From: an uncultured Muribaculaceae bacterium
GTDB taxonomy: Bacteria; Bacteroidota; Bacteroidia; Bacteroidales; Muribaculaceae
NCBI GenBank assembly: GCA_934675575.1
Contig: CAKUQQ010000006.1
Coordinates: 62,001 to 126,000, forward strand
Length of the DNA stretch: 64,000 nucleotides
Direction: 5' to 3'
Shown here one piece after another: positions 7,430-16,635 of this stretch. The notes below the pieces were generated by a model that worked only from the letters and a program-made list of their open reading frames with translations, was not told where the DNA came from and did not search any database. Made by a program: the position numbers and the translations under genes. Numbering within the stretch: position 1 is the first letter of the stretch; the number at the start of each line of letters is the position of its first letter.

Positions 7430-8563
7430 TTATTCCACCTTGTGAGCTCCGTCAGAAATCACAACATTGTAGATTTTGGGCTCATGGCCATACTTTGCCT
7501 TAAACTTAGATGTGGCTTCTGCAATGAAGTGGTCATGCAAATCATCTTTCACGAGGTTGATGGTGCAGCCGCCAAATCCGCCGCCCATGATGCGCGAACC
7601 TGTCACGCCACACTCTTTGGCTATGTCGTTCAGAAAATCAAGTTCCTCGCAGCTCACCTCATAGAGTTTCGACAATCCCTCATGGGTTTCATACATGCGC
7701 TTGCCCACTGTCTCGTAGTCGCCTTTCTCCAGAGCGTCACACACGTCGAGCACACGTTGCTTTTCGCCAATCACATATTTGGCTCTGCAATAGTCTTCAT
7801 CAGTGATTTGGCTCTTTATGCCCTCGAGCATATCCATAGACGCATCTCTCAAGGTTCCAACGCCCAAAGCTTTAGCCACACGCTCACACGACTCTCTGCG
7901 CTTGTTATATGGCGAGTCAACCAACTCGTGCTTCACGCGAGAATCCACCAACACCAGCTTGTAGCCCTTAGGCGAGAATGGGAAATACTCATACTCCAGC
8001 GAACGGCAGTCAAGGCGCATCAAGCAGTCCTTTTTCCCAAACACCGATGCAAACTGGTCCATAATGCCACAGTTCACGCCGCAATAGTTGTGCTCAGTGC
8101 TCTGACCTATCTTTGCCAGCTCAAACTTGTCGATTTCATTGTCGTTGTACATGTCATTGATAGCAAAGGCAAAAGTTGACTCCAATGCTGCCGATGATGA
8201 CAAGCCGGCTCCTTGCGGAATGTCGCCAGAGAAAACAGTGTCGAATGCCTTCACGGTAAAGCCACGCTTAATCACCTCACGACACACGCCAAATATGTAT
8301 TTTGCCCATTGTGCCTTTGGGGCATCAGCCTCCTCAAGCCCAAATTCCGCATAGTCGTCAAGGTCGGCTGAATATGCCCTTACCTTGTCAGTACCGTTTT
8401 CCTTGATTTCGGCCATAATGCACTTGTCTATTGCACCTGGAAACACGAAACCTCCGTTATAGTCGGTGTGCTCACCTATCAAATTGATTCGTCCAGCTGA
8501 AGAGTAAATAACTCCTTTTGTGCCAAACTTTTTCTCAAACAAAGAATTAATCTTATCCTTCAT
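7430..8563 (-). CDS. galK: Galactokinase
   Basis: Galactokinase phosphorylates alpha-D-galactose to galactose-1-phosphate with ATP. The 377-residue GHMP kinase has all three family motifs: the galactokinase signature GRINLIGEHTDYNGG at about residue 25, the ATP-binding PQGAGLSSSAALE near residue 115, and GGGFGGCTINLV near residue 330. The catalytic Asp/Arg environment NCGIMDQFASVFG is intact. It is the first gene of the operon. Upstream, TACTTTCG (8596-8603) with a TTGG at 8623-8626 is a near match to the Bacteroidetes promoter. No regulator or galactose transporter is adjacent. Confidence 0.97.
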   Translation of the reverse strand: MKDKINSLFEKKFGTKGVIYSSAGRINLIGEHTDYNGGFVFPGAIDKCIMAEIKENGTDKVRAYSADLDDYAEFGLEEADAPKAQWAKYIFGVCREVIKRGFTVKAFDTVFSGDIPQGAGLSSSAALESTFAFAINDMYNDNEIDKFELAKIGQSTEHNYCGVNCGIMDQFASVFGKKDCLMRLDCRSLEYEYFPFSPKGYKLVLVDSRVKHELVDSPYNKRRESCERVAKALGVGTLRDASMDMLEGIKSQITDEDYCRAKYVIGEKQRVLDVCDALEKGDYETVGKRMYETHEGLSKLYEVSCEELDFLNDIAKECGVTGSRIMGGGFGGCTINLVKDDLHDHFIAEATSKFKAKYGHEPKIYNVVISDGAHKVE

Positions 8564-8697
8564 GTATCAAGTTTTTAAAAAATTATTCGTATAAACGAAA
8601 GTACAAAAAATTTATTCACGCCCCAATTAAATGTCATAAAAATTTGCAAACAGCGCGTTATTTGTTGGTTTTTGCTGCTGCAATGCCGTGTCGCGAT

Positions 8698-8728
8698 TTT
8701 GCACGTATTTCTTTTTAAACTAATTTTG
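8698..8728 (+). promoter_or_regulatory. mutS2: mutS2 promoter (TTTG-N19-TAATTTTG)
   Basis: TTTG at 8698-8701 is followed after exactly 19 bp by TAATTTTG at 8721-8728, a full match to the Bacteroidetes housekeeping promoter (TTTG / TAnnTTTG). The predicted start of transcription is near 8735, 17 nt before the mutS2 ATG. Confidence 0.8.
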
Positions 8729-8751
8729 CGTGTGTTTAAGAAACTGTCACT

Positions 8752-11208
8752 ATGATTTATCCCAAGTCGTTTGAAAGCAGAATAGGTTTTGACAAAATAC
8801 GCGAAGATATTGCCGAGCTGTGCATCAGCCCTATTGGCGCGAGCCATTGCCAAAAGATGGCTTTTTCGGCAAATCTGTCAACAATACGGTTGCAATTGGA
8901 GCAAGTCAATGAATTCCTGTCTATCATAAAGGAAGGCAGCAATTTTCCATTGAACCACGTCTTCGACTTGCGCACCTGCCTCAAATCCATATCCACACCA
9001 GGCACGTCAATCTCTATAGACAATCTTTTTGACCTGCGCAGGTCGCTTCAGACCATCAATGATATTTCATCATTCTTTGCATCTGGGCAAAATGCCACCG
9101 AGAAATATCCGCGCCTCTACTCCTTGGCTGCACAAATGGATAGTTTTCACGACATATCAAGGCGCATCGACACTATAATCGACAAAACCGGGCAAATACT
9201 TGAAACGGCATCACCGCTGCTGCGCGACTTGCTGCACTCACAGCGCTCGCTGACATCGAGTGTGGGCGGACTGATGAAAAAAATCCTGAGCCGAGGCATT
9301 CAGTCGGGCTTTTTGGCAAACGACACCACTCCGTCTATACGCGACGGACGCCTCGTGTTGCCTGTTGCTCCTGCTAACAAACGGAAAATCAGGGGCATTG
9401 TACACGATGAGTCCGCCACTGGCAAAACCATATTCATCGAACCAGAAGAAATAGTCGAGACCAATAATAAGATAAGGGAAAACGAGGCTGAAATCGATAG
9501 AGAAATCAAACGCATTTTAGCCGAAGTGACAGAAGAAATCAGACCTCATGCCGACGAGCTGGCACAGACATTCAACATATTAGGTCTGTTCGATTTCATC
9601 AGAGCCAAAGCTTTGTTTGCCAACGATGTTGACGGCAACATGCCTGTGCTGCAAGAATCTCCATACGTGGAGTGGTACAACGCCACCCACCCGGTGTTGC
9701 TAAAATCGCTTCGCAAGCACAACAAGCAGATTGTGCCGCTCAACATAACTCTCAACGGCAAAAACCGCATTCTCGTGATTTCCGGTCCTAATGCCGGCGG
9801 CAAGTCGGTTTGCCTCAAAACCATGGGCGTGGTGCAATATATGATGCAGTGCGGACTGCTCCCCACCGTGTATTCAAACTCACACATGGGCATATTCAAG
9901 AACTTGTTCATCGACATTGGCGACCAGCAGTCCATAGAAAACGACTTGAGCACATATAGCTCTCACCTCCAGAACCTAAAAGCAATTCTCAAGTTCAGCG
10001 ACCATCAATCGTTGATTTTGATTGACGAGTTTGGTTCTGGCACAGAGCCGCAAATTGGTGGTGCTATTGCCCAGGCAGTGCTCGATAGTGTTAACCAAAA
10101 GAAGGCGTTCGGCGTTATAACCACGCATTATCAAAACCTCAAGCAACTGGCCGAAAACACCGATGGTCTGATTAACGGTGCCATGCTCTACGACCGTCAG
10201 CACATGGCGCCGCTGTTTCAGTTGTCAATCGGTTATCCGGGCAGCTCGTTTGCTGTGGAGATTGCTCGAAAAATCGGGCTTCCTGCCGATGTTATCAACA
10301 AAGCCATAGAAATTGTTGGCAGCGACTACGTCAATCTTGATAAATATCTGCTCGACATTGTGCGCGACCGCAAGTATTGGGAAAACAAGCGTGCCGACGT
10401 GCACAGCAAGGAAAAGAAACTTGAGGCTCTCATCGAGAGCTACAATGAGCGTGTCGTTAAGCTCAAAAGCGAATACAACGCCATTATCAAGGAGGCAAAA
10501 CTTCAAGCAAAGGAAGTGATTGACGTCAGCAACTCGCAGATAGAAAAGACCATTAAGGACATCAAAGAATCTCAAGCCGAGAAAGAAAAGACCAAGGCTG
10601 TGCGCCAGCAGCTGCAAGACTACAAGAAAAGCCTAACGGAGCAAGGCAATCCATCGGCAAAATCGGAGTTGCTCGACCAATTCAAAGTGAAGCCAACACG
10701 CAAGCAGAAAGCTGCAAAAAAAATCGACACGCCTGCACAACCAAAGCACACGCTCGAAGTGGGCAACAATGTGGTGATAAAAGGCACTTCCACCGTAGGT
10801 ACTATCATTGAAATTTCGGGCAAATCTGCCACTGTGGCATTTGGCAGCATAAAAACTAAAGTTGCTCTGAGCAAACTCGACTACACTATGCGCTCTGCCG
10901 AAAAAAAGCAAGCTCCATCAATCTCAGCCGAGACATCTAAGGAAATCAGGCAACGTCAGCTCAATTTCAAACCAGAAATAGATGTACGAGGCATGCGTGG
11001 CGACGAAGCCATTCAAGCCGTCACCTACTTCATCGATGACGCCATACAGTTCAACTGCAAACGAGTGAGAATTCTTCATGGCACTGGCACAGGCATTCTC
11101 AAAGACCTGATAAGGCAATATCTCAACACCGTGTCGGGTGTTGACACCTATCGCGACGAGCATGTTCAACTTGGTGGCGCAGGCATAACGGTTGTTAATT
11201 TCAAATAG
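8752..11208 (+). CDS. mutS2: Endonuclease MutS2 (MutS-type ATPase with Smr domain)
   Basis: MutS2 is a MutS relative without the mismatch-binding domain. Members suppress homologous recombination and, in Bacillus, act on collided ribosomes. The 818-residue product has the core and clamp helices (1-300), the ABC-type ATPase with Walker A GPNAGGKS near residue 345 and LILIDEFGSGTEP as Walker B plus the next loop, a coiled coil rich in Lys and Glu (about 530-640), a KOW-like beta segment (VGNNVVIKGTSTVGTI), and a C-terminal Smr nuclease domain from about residue 743 with IDVRGMRGDEA and the HGTGTG loop. It has its own promoter, divergent from galK, and is followed after 8 bp by a secreted protein gene, so the two are probably co-transcribed. 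Confidence 0.96.
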   Translation: MIYPKSFESRIGFDKIREDIAELCISPIGASHCQKMAFSANLSTIRLQLEQVNEFLSIIKEGSNFPLNHVFDLRTCLKSISTPGTSISIDNLFDLRRSLQTINDISSFFASGQNATEKYPRLYSLAAQMDSFHDISRRIDTIIDKTGQILETASPLLRDLLHSQRSLTSSVGGLMKKILSRGIQSGFLANDTTPSIRDGRLVLPVAPANKRKIRGIVHDESATGKTIFIEPEEIVETNNKIRENEAEIDREIKRILAEVTEEIRPHADELAQTFNILGLFDFIRAKALFANDVDGNMPVLQESPYVEWYNATHPVLLKSLRKHNKQIVPLNITLNGKNRILVISGPNAGGKSVCLKTMGVVQYMMQCGLLPTVYSNSHMGIFKNLFIDIGDQQSIENDLSTYSSHLQNLKAILKFSDHQSLILIDEFGSGTEPQIGGAIAQAVLDSVNQKKAFGVITTHYQNLKQLAENTDGLINGAMLYDRQHMAPLFQLSIGYPGSSFAVEIARKIGLPADVINKAIEIVGSDYVNLDKYLLDIVRDRKYWENKRADVHSKEKKLEALIESYNERVVKLKSEYNAIIKEAKLQAKEVIDVSNSQIEKTIKDIKESQAEKEKTKAVRQQLQDYKKSLTEQGNPSAKSELLDQFKVKPTRKQKAAKKIDTPAQPKHTLEVGNNVVIKGTSTVGTIIEISGKSATVAFGSIKTKVALSKLDYTMRSAEKKQAPSISAETSKEIRQRQLNFKPEIDVRGMRGDEAIQAVTYFIDDAIQFNCKRVRILHGTGTGILKDLIRQYLNTVSGVDTYRDEHVQLGGAGITVVNFK

Positions 11209-11216
11209 AGAAGCCT

Positions 11217-12320
11217 ATGTTCAAGCATGCGTTCATAGCTATCACACTGTCACTTGGTTGCATGGCTGCAGCCACGGCTCGCTCTCACTATGCCACAATT
11301 TATAACAATTTCGCTTCACTGACGTGTAATGCCAGCAACGATTATTCGTTTCAGCAGAATTGCTTAATCATACAAAATCCCCATTCCACCGCCACATGCC
11401 TAATCGACTCTGCAAGCAGTGCCACTGGCGACTATAAATATTATGCTCGCATAGCCAACGAGCACAACGAGCCAGGCAAAACCTATCATGCAGGCACAGG
11501 CTCTGCCAAGGTAGCCAACACATCATGGGGCATTATGTTCAATAGCAACGACTCATCACAATGGGTGGTGGCATTGAGTTGTAGCAATGCCGGCTTCCGC
11601 GACGACATAGCCGACAAAAGAGCCATGACAGCGGCATTGATTTACACACGCGACGGCATTTCCTCAGTTGTCAAGGACACCGTTATAACAAGTGGTGTTA
11701 ACCTCTACACTGGCTTCAATGTGGTGTCGGTGGAAGTCAAAGGCAACCATGCCTTTGTGAAAATTGGCGATAAAAAGTTGCATGAAATATTCAGTATAAC
11801 CGATGACCGGCTTTATCATGAGGGAACCATCACTTCGGGTTTGTATATTGGCTCTGGTGCTCTTGTCAAGGTGGAACGTTCGGTCGTGCAGCACAACTCC
11901 TCCGCCAATGTCAACTTGCACACCGACTGGACTAAGGCAAAACTTGACGCACATTTCGCCCACACTACCGACGATATTGAAGGCTACTGGACCTATCTTG
12001 ACCGTGATATGGAAGACAAGTGGCTAAGGATTGGCGGACGCTACACCATAGCACTGGTTAAAAGCAAGGTGGGCTACCATGTGATTTACGTCGAAGGAGC
12101 CAAAGTCAAGAAAAGCGCATGGCACACTGGCATGCTGAAAGGCACACTCACCCCAACCATTTTCACAGGCAACTATTCTGGCACATGGATTGATGCCACA
12201 CTCAAGCCCATAACCGACGACGTGTATGTAACTGTGGAAAACGGAGCTATTCTCTGCTTCAAATTCCCTGTATATAAAAGCCAGTTACGCTTTTCTAAAG
12301 TCATTCCCACACAATTCTGA
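11217..12320 (+). CDS. Secreted protein of unknown function, jelly-roll-like N-terminal half
   Basis: I do not recognise the family. Residues 1-22 (ending near AAATARS) are a signal peptide. The N-terminal half, to about residue 225, alternates short strands and holds a stretch (NVVSVEVKGNHAFVKIGDKK ... GLYIGSGALVKVERSVV) that resembles the strand pattern of concanavalin-like jelly-roll domains such as LamG or DUF1080. The C-terminal part (from about 240) starts with a change of composition, has GYWTYLDRDMEDKWLRIGGRY and recurring Trp/Gly/Thr strands, and may be a second beta domain. It follows mutS2 by 8 bp. Export and fold are what I infer; carbohydrate binding is only a possibility. Confidence 0.75.
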   Translation: MFKHAFIAITLSLGCMAAATARSHYATIYNNFASLTCNASNDYSFQQNCLIIQNPHSTATCLIDSASSATGDYKYYARIANEHNEPGKTYHAGTGSAKVANTSWGIMFNSNDSSQWVVALSCSNAGFRDDIADKRAMTAALIYTRDGISSVVKDTVITSGVNLYTGFNVVSVEVKGNHAFVKIGDKKLHEIFSITDDRLYHEGTITSGLYIGSGALVKVERSVVQHNSSANVNLHTDWTKAKLDAHFAHTTDDIEGYWTYLDRDMEDKWLRIGGRYTIALVKSKVGYHVIYVEGAKVKKSAWHTGMLKGTLTPTIFTGNYSGTWIDATLKPITDDVYVTVENGAILCFKFPVYKSQLRFSKVIPTQF

Positions 12321-12361
12321 TATTTTCGCATAATATAACAACAGAAACTTTAGAAGTGCAA

Positions 12362-13042
12362 ATGGCAATAAAAACGAACCTTTATAGTGCTCTTCATCAT
12401 CACAATACTCCAGAAAAATTTTATCGCAGTGTTGTCATAATATTACTACTCCTGATGTGTGGGTGTTCTGATTCCAATAAGGCAGATAAAGACGCTAATG
12501 CAACTATTGATGCCATTAACAAAGTGGGATTTAAAAGTGTATCTGCAAAAAATGGTATATGTGTCAAACTCATACCTATGGAAGGCAATTCCTACACACT
12601 CCAGGTAAATATTGCAAATAATACTGATACTCTTGATTATTATTTGAATAATAAGACGAAACAACAGTCTATACCCAAAATTTTATTTGGCGCAGACTAT
12701 GTGTTTTTTCTTACAGGCTCTTCAAGCTATAGGTATATAACATTGTCTTATTTAGATAAGCGATTTAATAAAATTATAACGCATAAATATGTAACAAGCA
12801 TAGATGTGTCTTCTGATATTGATGGGGCTATATTTTTCAAAGAAGGATACTATTATTTGTATGATATAGATAAACACGACCTTCATTATATGCGTCCTAA
12901 TTTTAGGATGAAGTCTTTTAGTGAAGCCACTTTGTTTAATGGCGACAGCATTCTAATAAAAGGAGAACATGAAATGAAAAAGTGCAAAAAACAAGATTTC
13001 TCTATTAAAGATAATTTATTGACTTCCATCATTATTAAATAG
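12362..13042 (+). CDS. Putative lipoprotein of unknown function
   Basis: The 226-residue product has an unusually long, basic N-terminal region before a hydrophobic segment (VVIILLLLMCGC) whose lipobox would put the lipidated Cys near residue 35. The mature part is rich in Lys, Asn, Tyr and Ile with strand-forming segments and no catalytic motif I can name. I start at the ATG at 12362; a GTG two codons upstream is less likely. The gene and its two right-hand neighbours are visibly richer in A and T than mutS2 or proS, which may mark acquired DNA or weak selection. Confidence 0.65.
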   Translation: MAIKTNLYSALHHHNTPEKFYRSVVIILLLLMCGCSDSNKADKDANATIDAINKVGFKSVSAKNGICVKLIPMEGNSYTLQVNIANNTDTLDYYLNNKTKQQSIPKILFGADYVFFLTGSSSYRYITLSYLDKRFNKIITHKYVTSIDVSSDIDGAIFFKEGYYYLYDIDKHDLHYMRPNFRMKSFSEATLFNGDSILIKGEHEMKKCKKQDFSIKDNLLTSIIIK

Positions 13043-13077
13043 CATAACTGCAAAAAAAATCAAACACAGAGACATGT

Positions 13078-13683
13078 ATGAAACGCAAAGAATTACGCAA
13101 ACTGAGTGACGACATAAGACGAAAGGTTTCTCGCAGTTTTGGCTTCCGGCAAAGCAGCTACATAAACTGGATTGTAAAAGAAGGTTATTTCTTCTGCTTG
13201 CAACATTTAAGTTCCGCAGAAGTTAGCCTTCTGGTGAAACCCATGTATGCCGATGACTTGTGGTGGGATATTTTCAATTTACCCGAAAACAAAAAATGTC
13301 CTACAAGTTTACGGGGAACAGGCGCATTCAGCATTCCTGCTGCAATTCTTAAAGAGCATGCCTTTATTGGAAAACAGATAGATTGTGCTAACGAGGAGAC
13401 GTTACATGAGAAATGGCAAAACATATTTCGTTCTGCTACACAAGACATTGATTCTTTTCTGCACAACCACCCTAATGCAGACACTTTCATTCCCGACAAA
13501 AACTATAACTATGATGCCGACAGACTTCTATATTTCATCACATTGTTACATAATGGCAGAAAGAACGAAGTGGTACAAACCATAAATGAACTTAAAGCCC
13601 AAGGGCATTGTTGCCTATTTCATGATTTTGCATCAAACATGGACAGCTATGATTTCATATTAAAATGGTGTTCTCTATTGTGA
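13078..13683 (+). CDS. Hypothetical cytoplasmic protein, 201 aa
   Basis: No signal peptide or membrane segment. The N-terminus KLSDDIRRKVSRSFGFRQSS followed by an aromatic-rich strand pattern (YINWIVKEGYFFCLQHLSS) resembles the start of DUF4304-like proteins, where a short helix precedes a sheet, but I cannot confirm this. The C-terminal part is helical with six Cys residues in the whole chain and no metal-site spacing. It lies between two putative lipoprotein genes on the same strand (35 and 80 bp gaps), so a shared transcript is likely. Confidence 0.6.
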   Translation: MKRKELRKLSDDIRRKVSRSFGFRQSSYINWIVKEGYFFCLQHLSSAEVSLLVKPMYADDLWWDIFNLPENKKCPTSLRGTGAFSIPAAILKEHAFIGKQIDCANEETLHEKWQNIFRSATQDIDSFLHNHPNADTFIPDKNYNYDADRLLYFITLLHNGRKNEVVQTINELKAQGHCCLFHDFASNMDSYDFILKWCSLL

Positions 13684-13705
13684 TTGTGATTAAATAATCA
13701 CAATC
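13682..13705 (+). terminator. 24-bp near-perfect palindrome at the stop codon
   Basis: GATTGTGATTA-aa-TAATCACAATC begins inside the stop codon of the 201-residue gene. The stem is 11 bp with a 2-nt centre, followed by a broken T tract (CAACTCGTTTT). It may stop or pause transcription between this gene and the next lipoprotein gene, or protect the 3' end. Confidence 0.45.
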
Positions 13706-13763
13706 AACTCGTTTTAAACTATTCTGCAGATTTTAGCGTAACTTTCATTAAAAATAGCACCTT

Positions 13764-14297
13764 ATGAAACTCATAACTATATGTGTGTATGCAACATTGA
13801 TTACACTTTGTGCTGGCTGCAAAAAAGCAACACCAGCCACAACTGCTGTGCCTAATGATTCCCTGAAAAACATTGAGACAAAATTAGAGGCATTATGCTT
13901 AAACTCGCAAAATGACTCTGTTACATTTTCCATTAATACACAGGCCGATTGCTATATATGCAATTACAACTATAAATATTTGGGATTGCTACAAGTAAAA
14001 AAAAGAATCTTTAATGTGTTACAAAAAACTGTTTTGTCTGGTCAGAATAAAGATTCTCTAAAAGCGTCAGTTTCTATAAGGTTTTTCGAGAACGGGAAAT
14101 TATATGGAGAATATTTGGTATTGAACAACTTTTACTCCATAAGAGTTTCTTCAAACTCAATTTGCATTTACAATAACGAAACAAAAAGTGGCAACCAATT
14201 TGAAATCAAGGATTCCATACCTCAAAAATTATTTTTCCCTTATAACAGCAAGGACAGTTCATCTACTGGTGACCTATTCTACTTTAAAAAGTATTAG
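13764..14297 (+). CDS. Putative lipoprotein of unknown function
   Basis: The 177-residue product has a clear type II signal peptide: a hydrophobic stretch and the lipobox CAGC, with the lipidated Cys at residue 19, followed by the charged and Thr/Ala-rich KKATPATT. The mature part is rich in Asn, Ser, Lys and Tyr and holds a Y-I-C-N-Y-N-Y-K-Y segment; no known domain is apparent. Its size and composition are like those of the lipoprotein two genes upstream, though no obvious sequence similarity is seen. The following terminator closes the gene group. Confidence 0.65.
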   Translation: MKLITICVYATLITLCAGCKKATPATTAVPNDSLKNIETKLEALCLNSQNDSVTFSINTQADCYICNYNYKYLGLLQVKKRIFNVLQKTVLSGQNKDSLKASVSIRFFENGKLYGEYLVLNNFYSIRVSSNSICIYNNETKSGNQFEIKDSIPQKLFFPYNSKDSSSTGDLFYFKKY

Positions 14298-14367
14298 ATT
14301 TTCAGCATCAAGCGACAATTTTCTTTAAATCAAAAAAATCACAAGCTCAAAACGTCAAAAACGAATA

Positions 14368-14406
14368 AAGGCTGGCATCATTTTTTAGATGATAACCAGC
14401 CTTTTA
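14368..14406. terminator. Bidirectional terminator between lipoprotein gene and proS
   Basis: AAGGCTGG-catcat ... atgat-aa-CCAGCCTTTT: outer arms GGCTGG/CCAGCC and inner ATCAT/ATGAT make a two-part stem with a T4 tract on the plus side and A/T-rich flanks on the other. It sits between converging transcripts, so it may serve both. Confidence 0.8.
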
Positions 14407-14467
14407 TAACTTAGTCAAGTCAGCACCATTTAACAATGCCGGCTCAGTTTATTCATTCCTCGCTTAA

Positions 14468-15949
14468 TTAGTAGCTTCTTGCAAAGATAACTCTTTGTGC
14501 CGATGGCTTGCCAGTGAGCATATCAACGCCTGGAGTCTTGTCACCGTCAAACGGAATGCAGCGTATGGTTGCCTTTGTTTCCTCTTTTATGCGCAACTCA
14601 GTTTCTGTGGTTCCGTCCCAATGTGCAAGAATAAATCCACCTTTCTCAATTTGCTCCTTGAATTCATCGTAGGTGTCAACCTTATAGATGCGGCTGTCGC
14701 GATAATTTCTTGCCTTTTGATAAATGTTCTTTTGCATTTCATCAAGCAATTTGGCCACATATTCCTCAATGCCCTCAAGTGCCACATTCGACTTCTCAAG
14801 CGTGTCGCGGCGCATAACTTCTATGGTGCCGTTTGCAAGGTCATTCGGACCCAGAACCAAACGCACAGGCACACCTTTAAGCTCATAGTCAGCAAACTTG
14901 AATCCCGGACGTTTGTTGTCTGCATCATCATATTTCACGCTTATGCCCATTGCCTTGAGTTTATCCACGATTGGCGTCACACGTTCACTCACCTCTTGCA
15001 GTTGCTCAGCTTTCTTGTAGATTGGCACAATCACCACTTGTATCGGAGCAAGCTTTGGCGGCAGCACAAGTCCATTGTCATCGCTGTGAGCCATTATCAG
15101 TGCGCCCATCAGTCGTGTAGATACACCCCATGATGTAGCCCACACATAGTCAAGTTTGTTTTCCTTGTTAATGAACTTCACGTCAAATGCCTTTGCAAAA
15201 TTCTGTCCCAAAAAATGTGACGTACCCGATTGCAAAGCCTTACCGTCTTGCATCATAGCCTCTATTGTGTAGGTCTCCACTGCACCAGCGAAACGCTCGT
15301 TTGCCGATTTCACACCCTTTATCACAGGCACAGCCATGCACTCTTCTGCAAAGCGGGCATACAAATTGACCATTTCAATGGCTTTTGCCTCAGCTTCCTC
15401 GCTTGTGGCATGGGCAGTGTGACCTTCTTGCCACAAAAATTCGGCTGTTCTCAAGAATAAGCGTGTGCGCATCTCCCAACGGAACACATTAGCCCATTGG
15501 TTTACGAGCAATGGCAGGTCTCTGTAAGAGTTAATCCAGTTCTTATATGTGTTCCAAATTATGGTTTCACTCGTGGGGCGGATAATCAACTCTTCCTCAA
15601 GTTTCGCATCTGGGTCAACAATCACACCATTTCCATTGGGGTCTGATTTCAGGCGGTAGTGTGTCACCACTGCACATTCTTTGGCAAACCCCTTTACATG
15701 GTCGGCTTCCCTGCTCAAAAACGACTTTGGTATCAACAATGGGAAATAGGCGTTTTGAACACCGGTTTCCTTAAACATGTCATCGAGCTGACGTTGCATT
15801 TTCTCCCAGATTGCATAGCCATAAGGCTTTATGACCATGCAGCCACGAACAGCCGATTGTTCAGCCAAATCGGCTTTAACAACGAGCTCGTTGTACCATT
15901 GAGAGTAGTTTTCGGCTCGCTTGGTTAAATTTTTTAGTGCTATTGCCAT
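14468..15949 (-). CDS. proS: Proline--tRNA ligase (short, archaeal/eukaryotic-type)
   Basis: ProS charges tRNA-Pro with proline. The 493-residue length and lack of the editing insertion place it in the short class found in archaea, eukaryotes and many Bacteroidetes. Class II motifs are seen: motif 1 around [18 protein letters not shown], motif 2 in [22 protein letters not shown], motif 3 in [20 protein letters not shown]. An HGTP anticodon-binding domain follows ([12 protein letters not shown]), and the C-terminal zinc-type domain ends in the expected aromatic residue (FARSY). It is the last gene of a minus-strand group and precedes the bidirectional terminator. Confidence 0.97.
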   Translation of the reverse strand: MAIALKNLTKRAENYSQWYNELVVKADLAEQSAVRGCMVIKPYGYAIWEKMQRQLDDMFKETGVQNAYFPLLIPKSFLSREADHVKGFAKECAVVTHYRLKSDPNGNGVIVDPDAKLEEELIIRPTSETIIWNTYKNWINSYRDLPLLVNQWANVFRWEMRTRLFLRTAEFLWQEGHTAHATSEEAEAKAIEMVNLYARFAEECMAVPVIKGVKSANERFAGAVETYTIEAMMQDGKALQSGTSHFLGQNFAKAFDVKFINKENKLDYVWATSWGVSTRLMGALIMAHSDDNGLVLPPKLAPIQVVIVPIYKKAEQLQEVSERVTPIVDKLKAMGISVKYDDADNKRPGFKFADYELKGVPVRLVLGPNDLANGTIEVMRRDTLEKSNVALEGIEEYVAKLLDEMQKNIYQKARNYRDSRIYKVDTYDEFKEQIEKGGFILAHWDGTTETELRIKEETKATIRCIPFDGDKTPGVDMLTGKPSAQRVIFARSY

Positions 15950-15963
15950 ATCTTAATATAATT

Positions 15964-16635
15964 TTATTTGCTTATGTAGTTGATATTTATCTTATCCTTT
16001 TTTGATTGGTCTATCATCACATCGCCAGGCACCAGATATATCTCCAAACGACGGTTCATTTTTCTGTTTTCCACCGAATTGTTTGGCACGAGCGGATCTG
16101 TTGAACCAAGAGCGTATGGCACAACAAAATCAACGCTTCCATTGGCATCAAACCAGTCGAAAACAGAATTCACACGCGAACGTGATAGTGTCAGCGTGTA
16201 TTTGTCAGAACCGGTGTTGTCGCTGTGCATAACAAGCAACATCTTATAAAATCCTGGATTTTTCAGGAATTTAAGCATTGGTTTGAGCGAAGCCTTGCCA
16301 AGGTCTGTCAGCACAGTGTCGTTGGGCAAAAACAGTTGGCTTGCAGGAAACGACACAATTATCACCTCGTCGTCGCGCATCATCTCCACATCAAGGTTTT
16401 GGCGTTTCAACTCCACCGCCACATCATACTGATATTTTTCTATTTTCTTGGCACGCTTGTCATTGTTGATTTCTGGTGTGCCGAGATTGTCATCAAGCGT
16501 CAAGTCATAAATGTCCTCTTGCTTTTTGCTGCCGCCGTGTGCTTCAGGCGTGCATAGCGCAAACATAAGTGCGGCAAGGGCCACGGCGCAAACGCTTCTA
16601 CGTATTGTCCAGTTCATTTTTCCAAAATTTTTCAT
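15964..16635 (-). CDS. OmpA-family peptidoglycan-binding protein
   Basis: The 223-residue product has a signal peptide (about residues 1-34, basic start then AVALAALMFALC) and a C-terminal OmpA domain (about 110-215) that binds peptidoglycan: LLVMHSDNTGS, the SRSRVNSVFDWF helix and NRKMNRRLEIYLVP, which includes the conserved Asn-Arg-x-x-Asn-Arg-Arg. The usual Gly of the GHTD motif is changed to M-H-S-D, still keeping the Asp. There is no N-terminal barrel, so it is a periplasmic anchor protein. The start codon overlaps the stop of the preceding small gene by 4 bp (ATGA); a second ATG lies six codons in. Confidence 0.88.
   Translation of the reverse strand: MKNFGKMNWTIRRSVCAVALAALMFALCTPEAHGGSKKQEDIYDLTLDDNLGTPEINNDKRAKKIEKYQYDVAVELKRQNLDVEMMRDDEVIIVSFPASQLFLPNDTVLTDLGKASLKPMLKFLKNPGFYKMLLVMHSDNTGSDKYTLTLSRSRVNSVFDWFDANGSVDFVVPYALGSTDPLVPNNSVENRKMNRRLEIYLVPGDVMIDQSKKDKININYISK

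Noticed and set aside
6839..8179. A 446-codon open frame on the plus strand opposite galM and galK
   Set aside because: It lies fully antisense to two well-supported enzymes; its His/Val/Cys-rich product shows no domain, and such frames are expected opposite GC-skewed codons.
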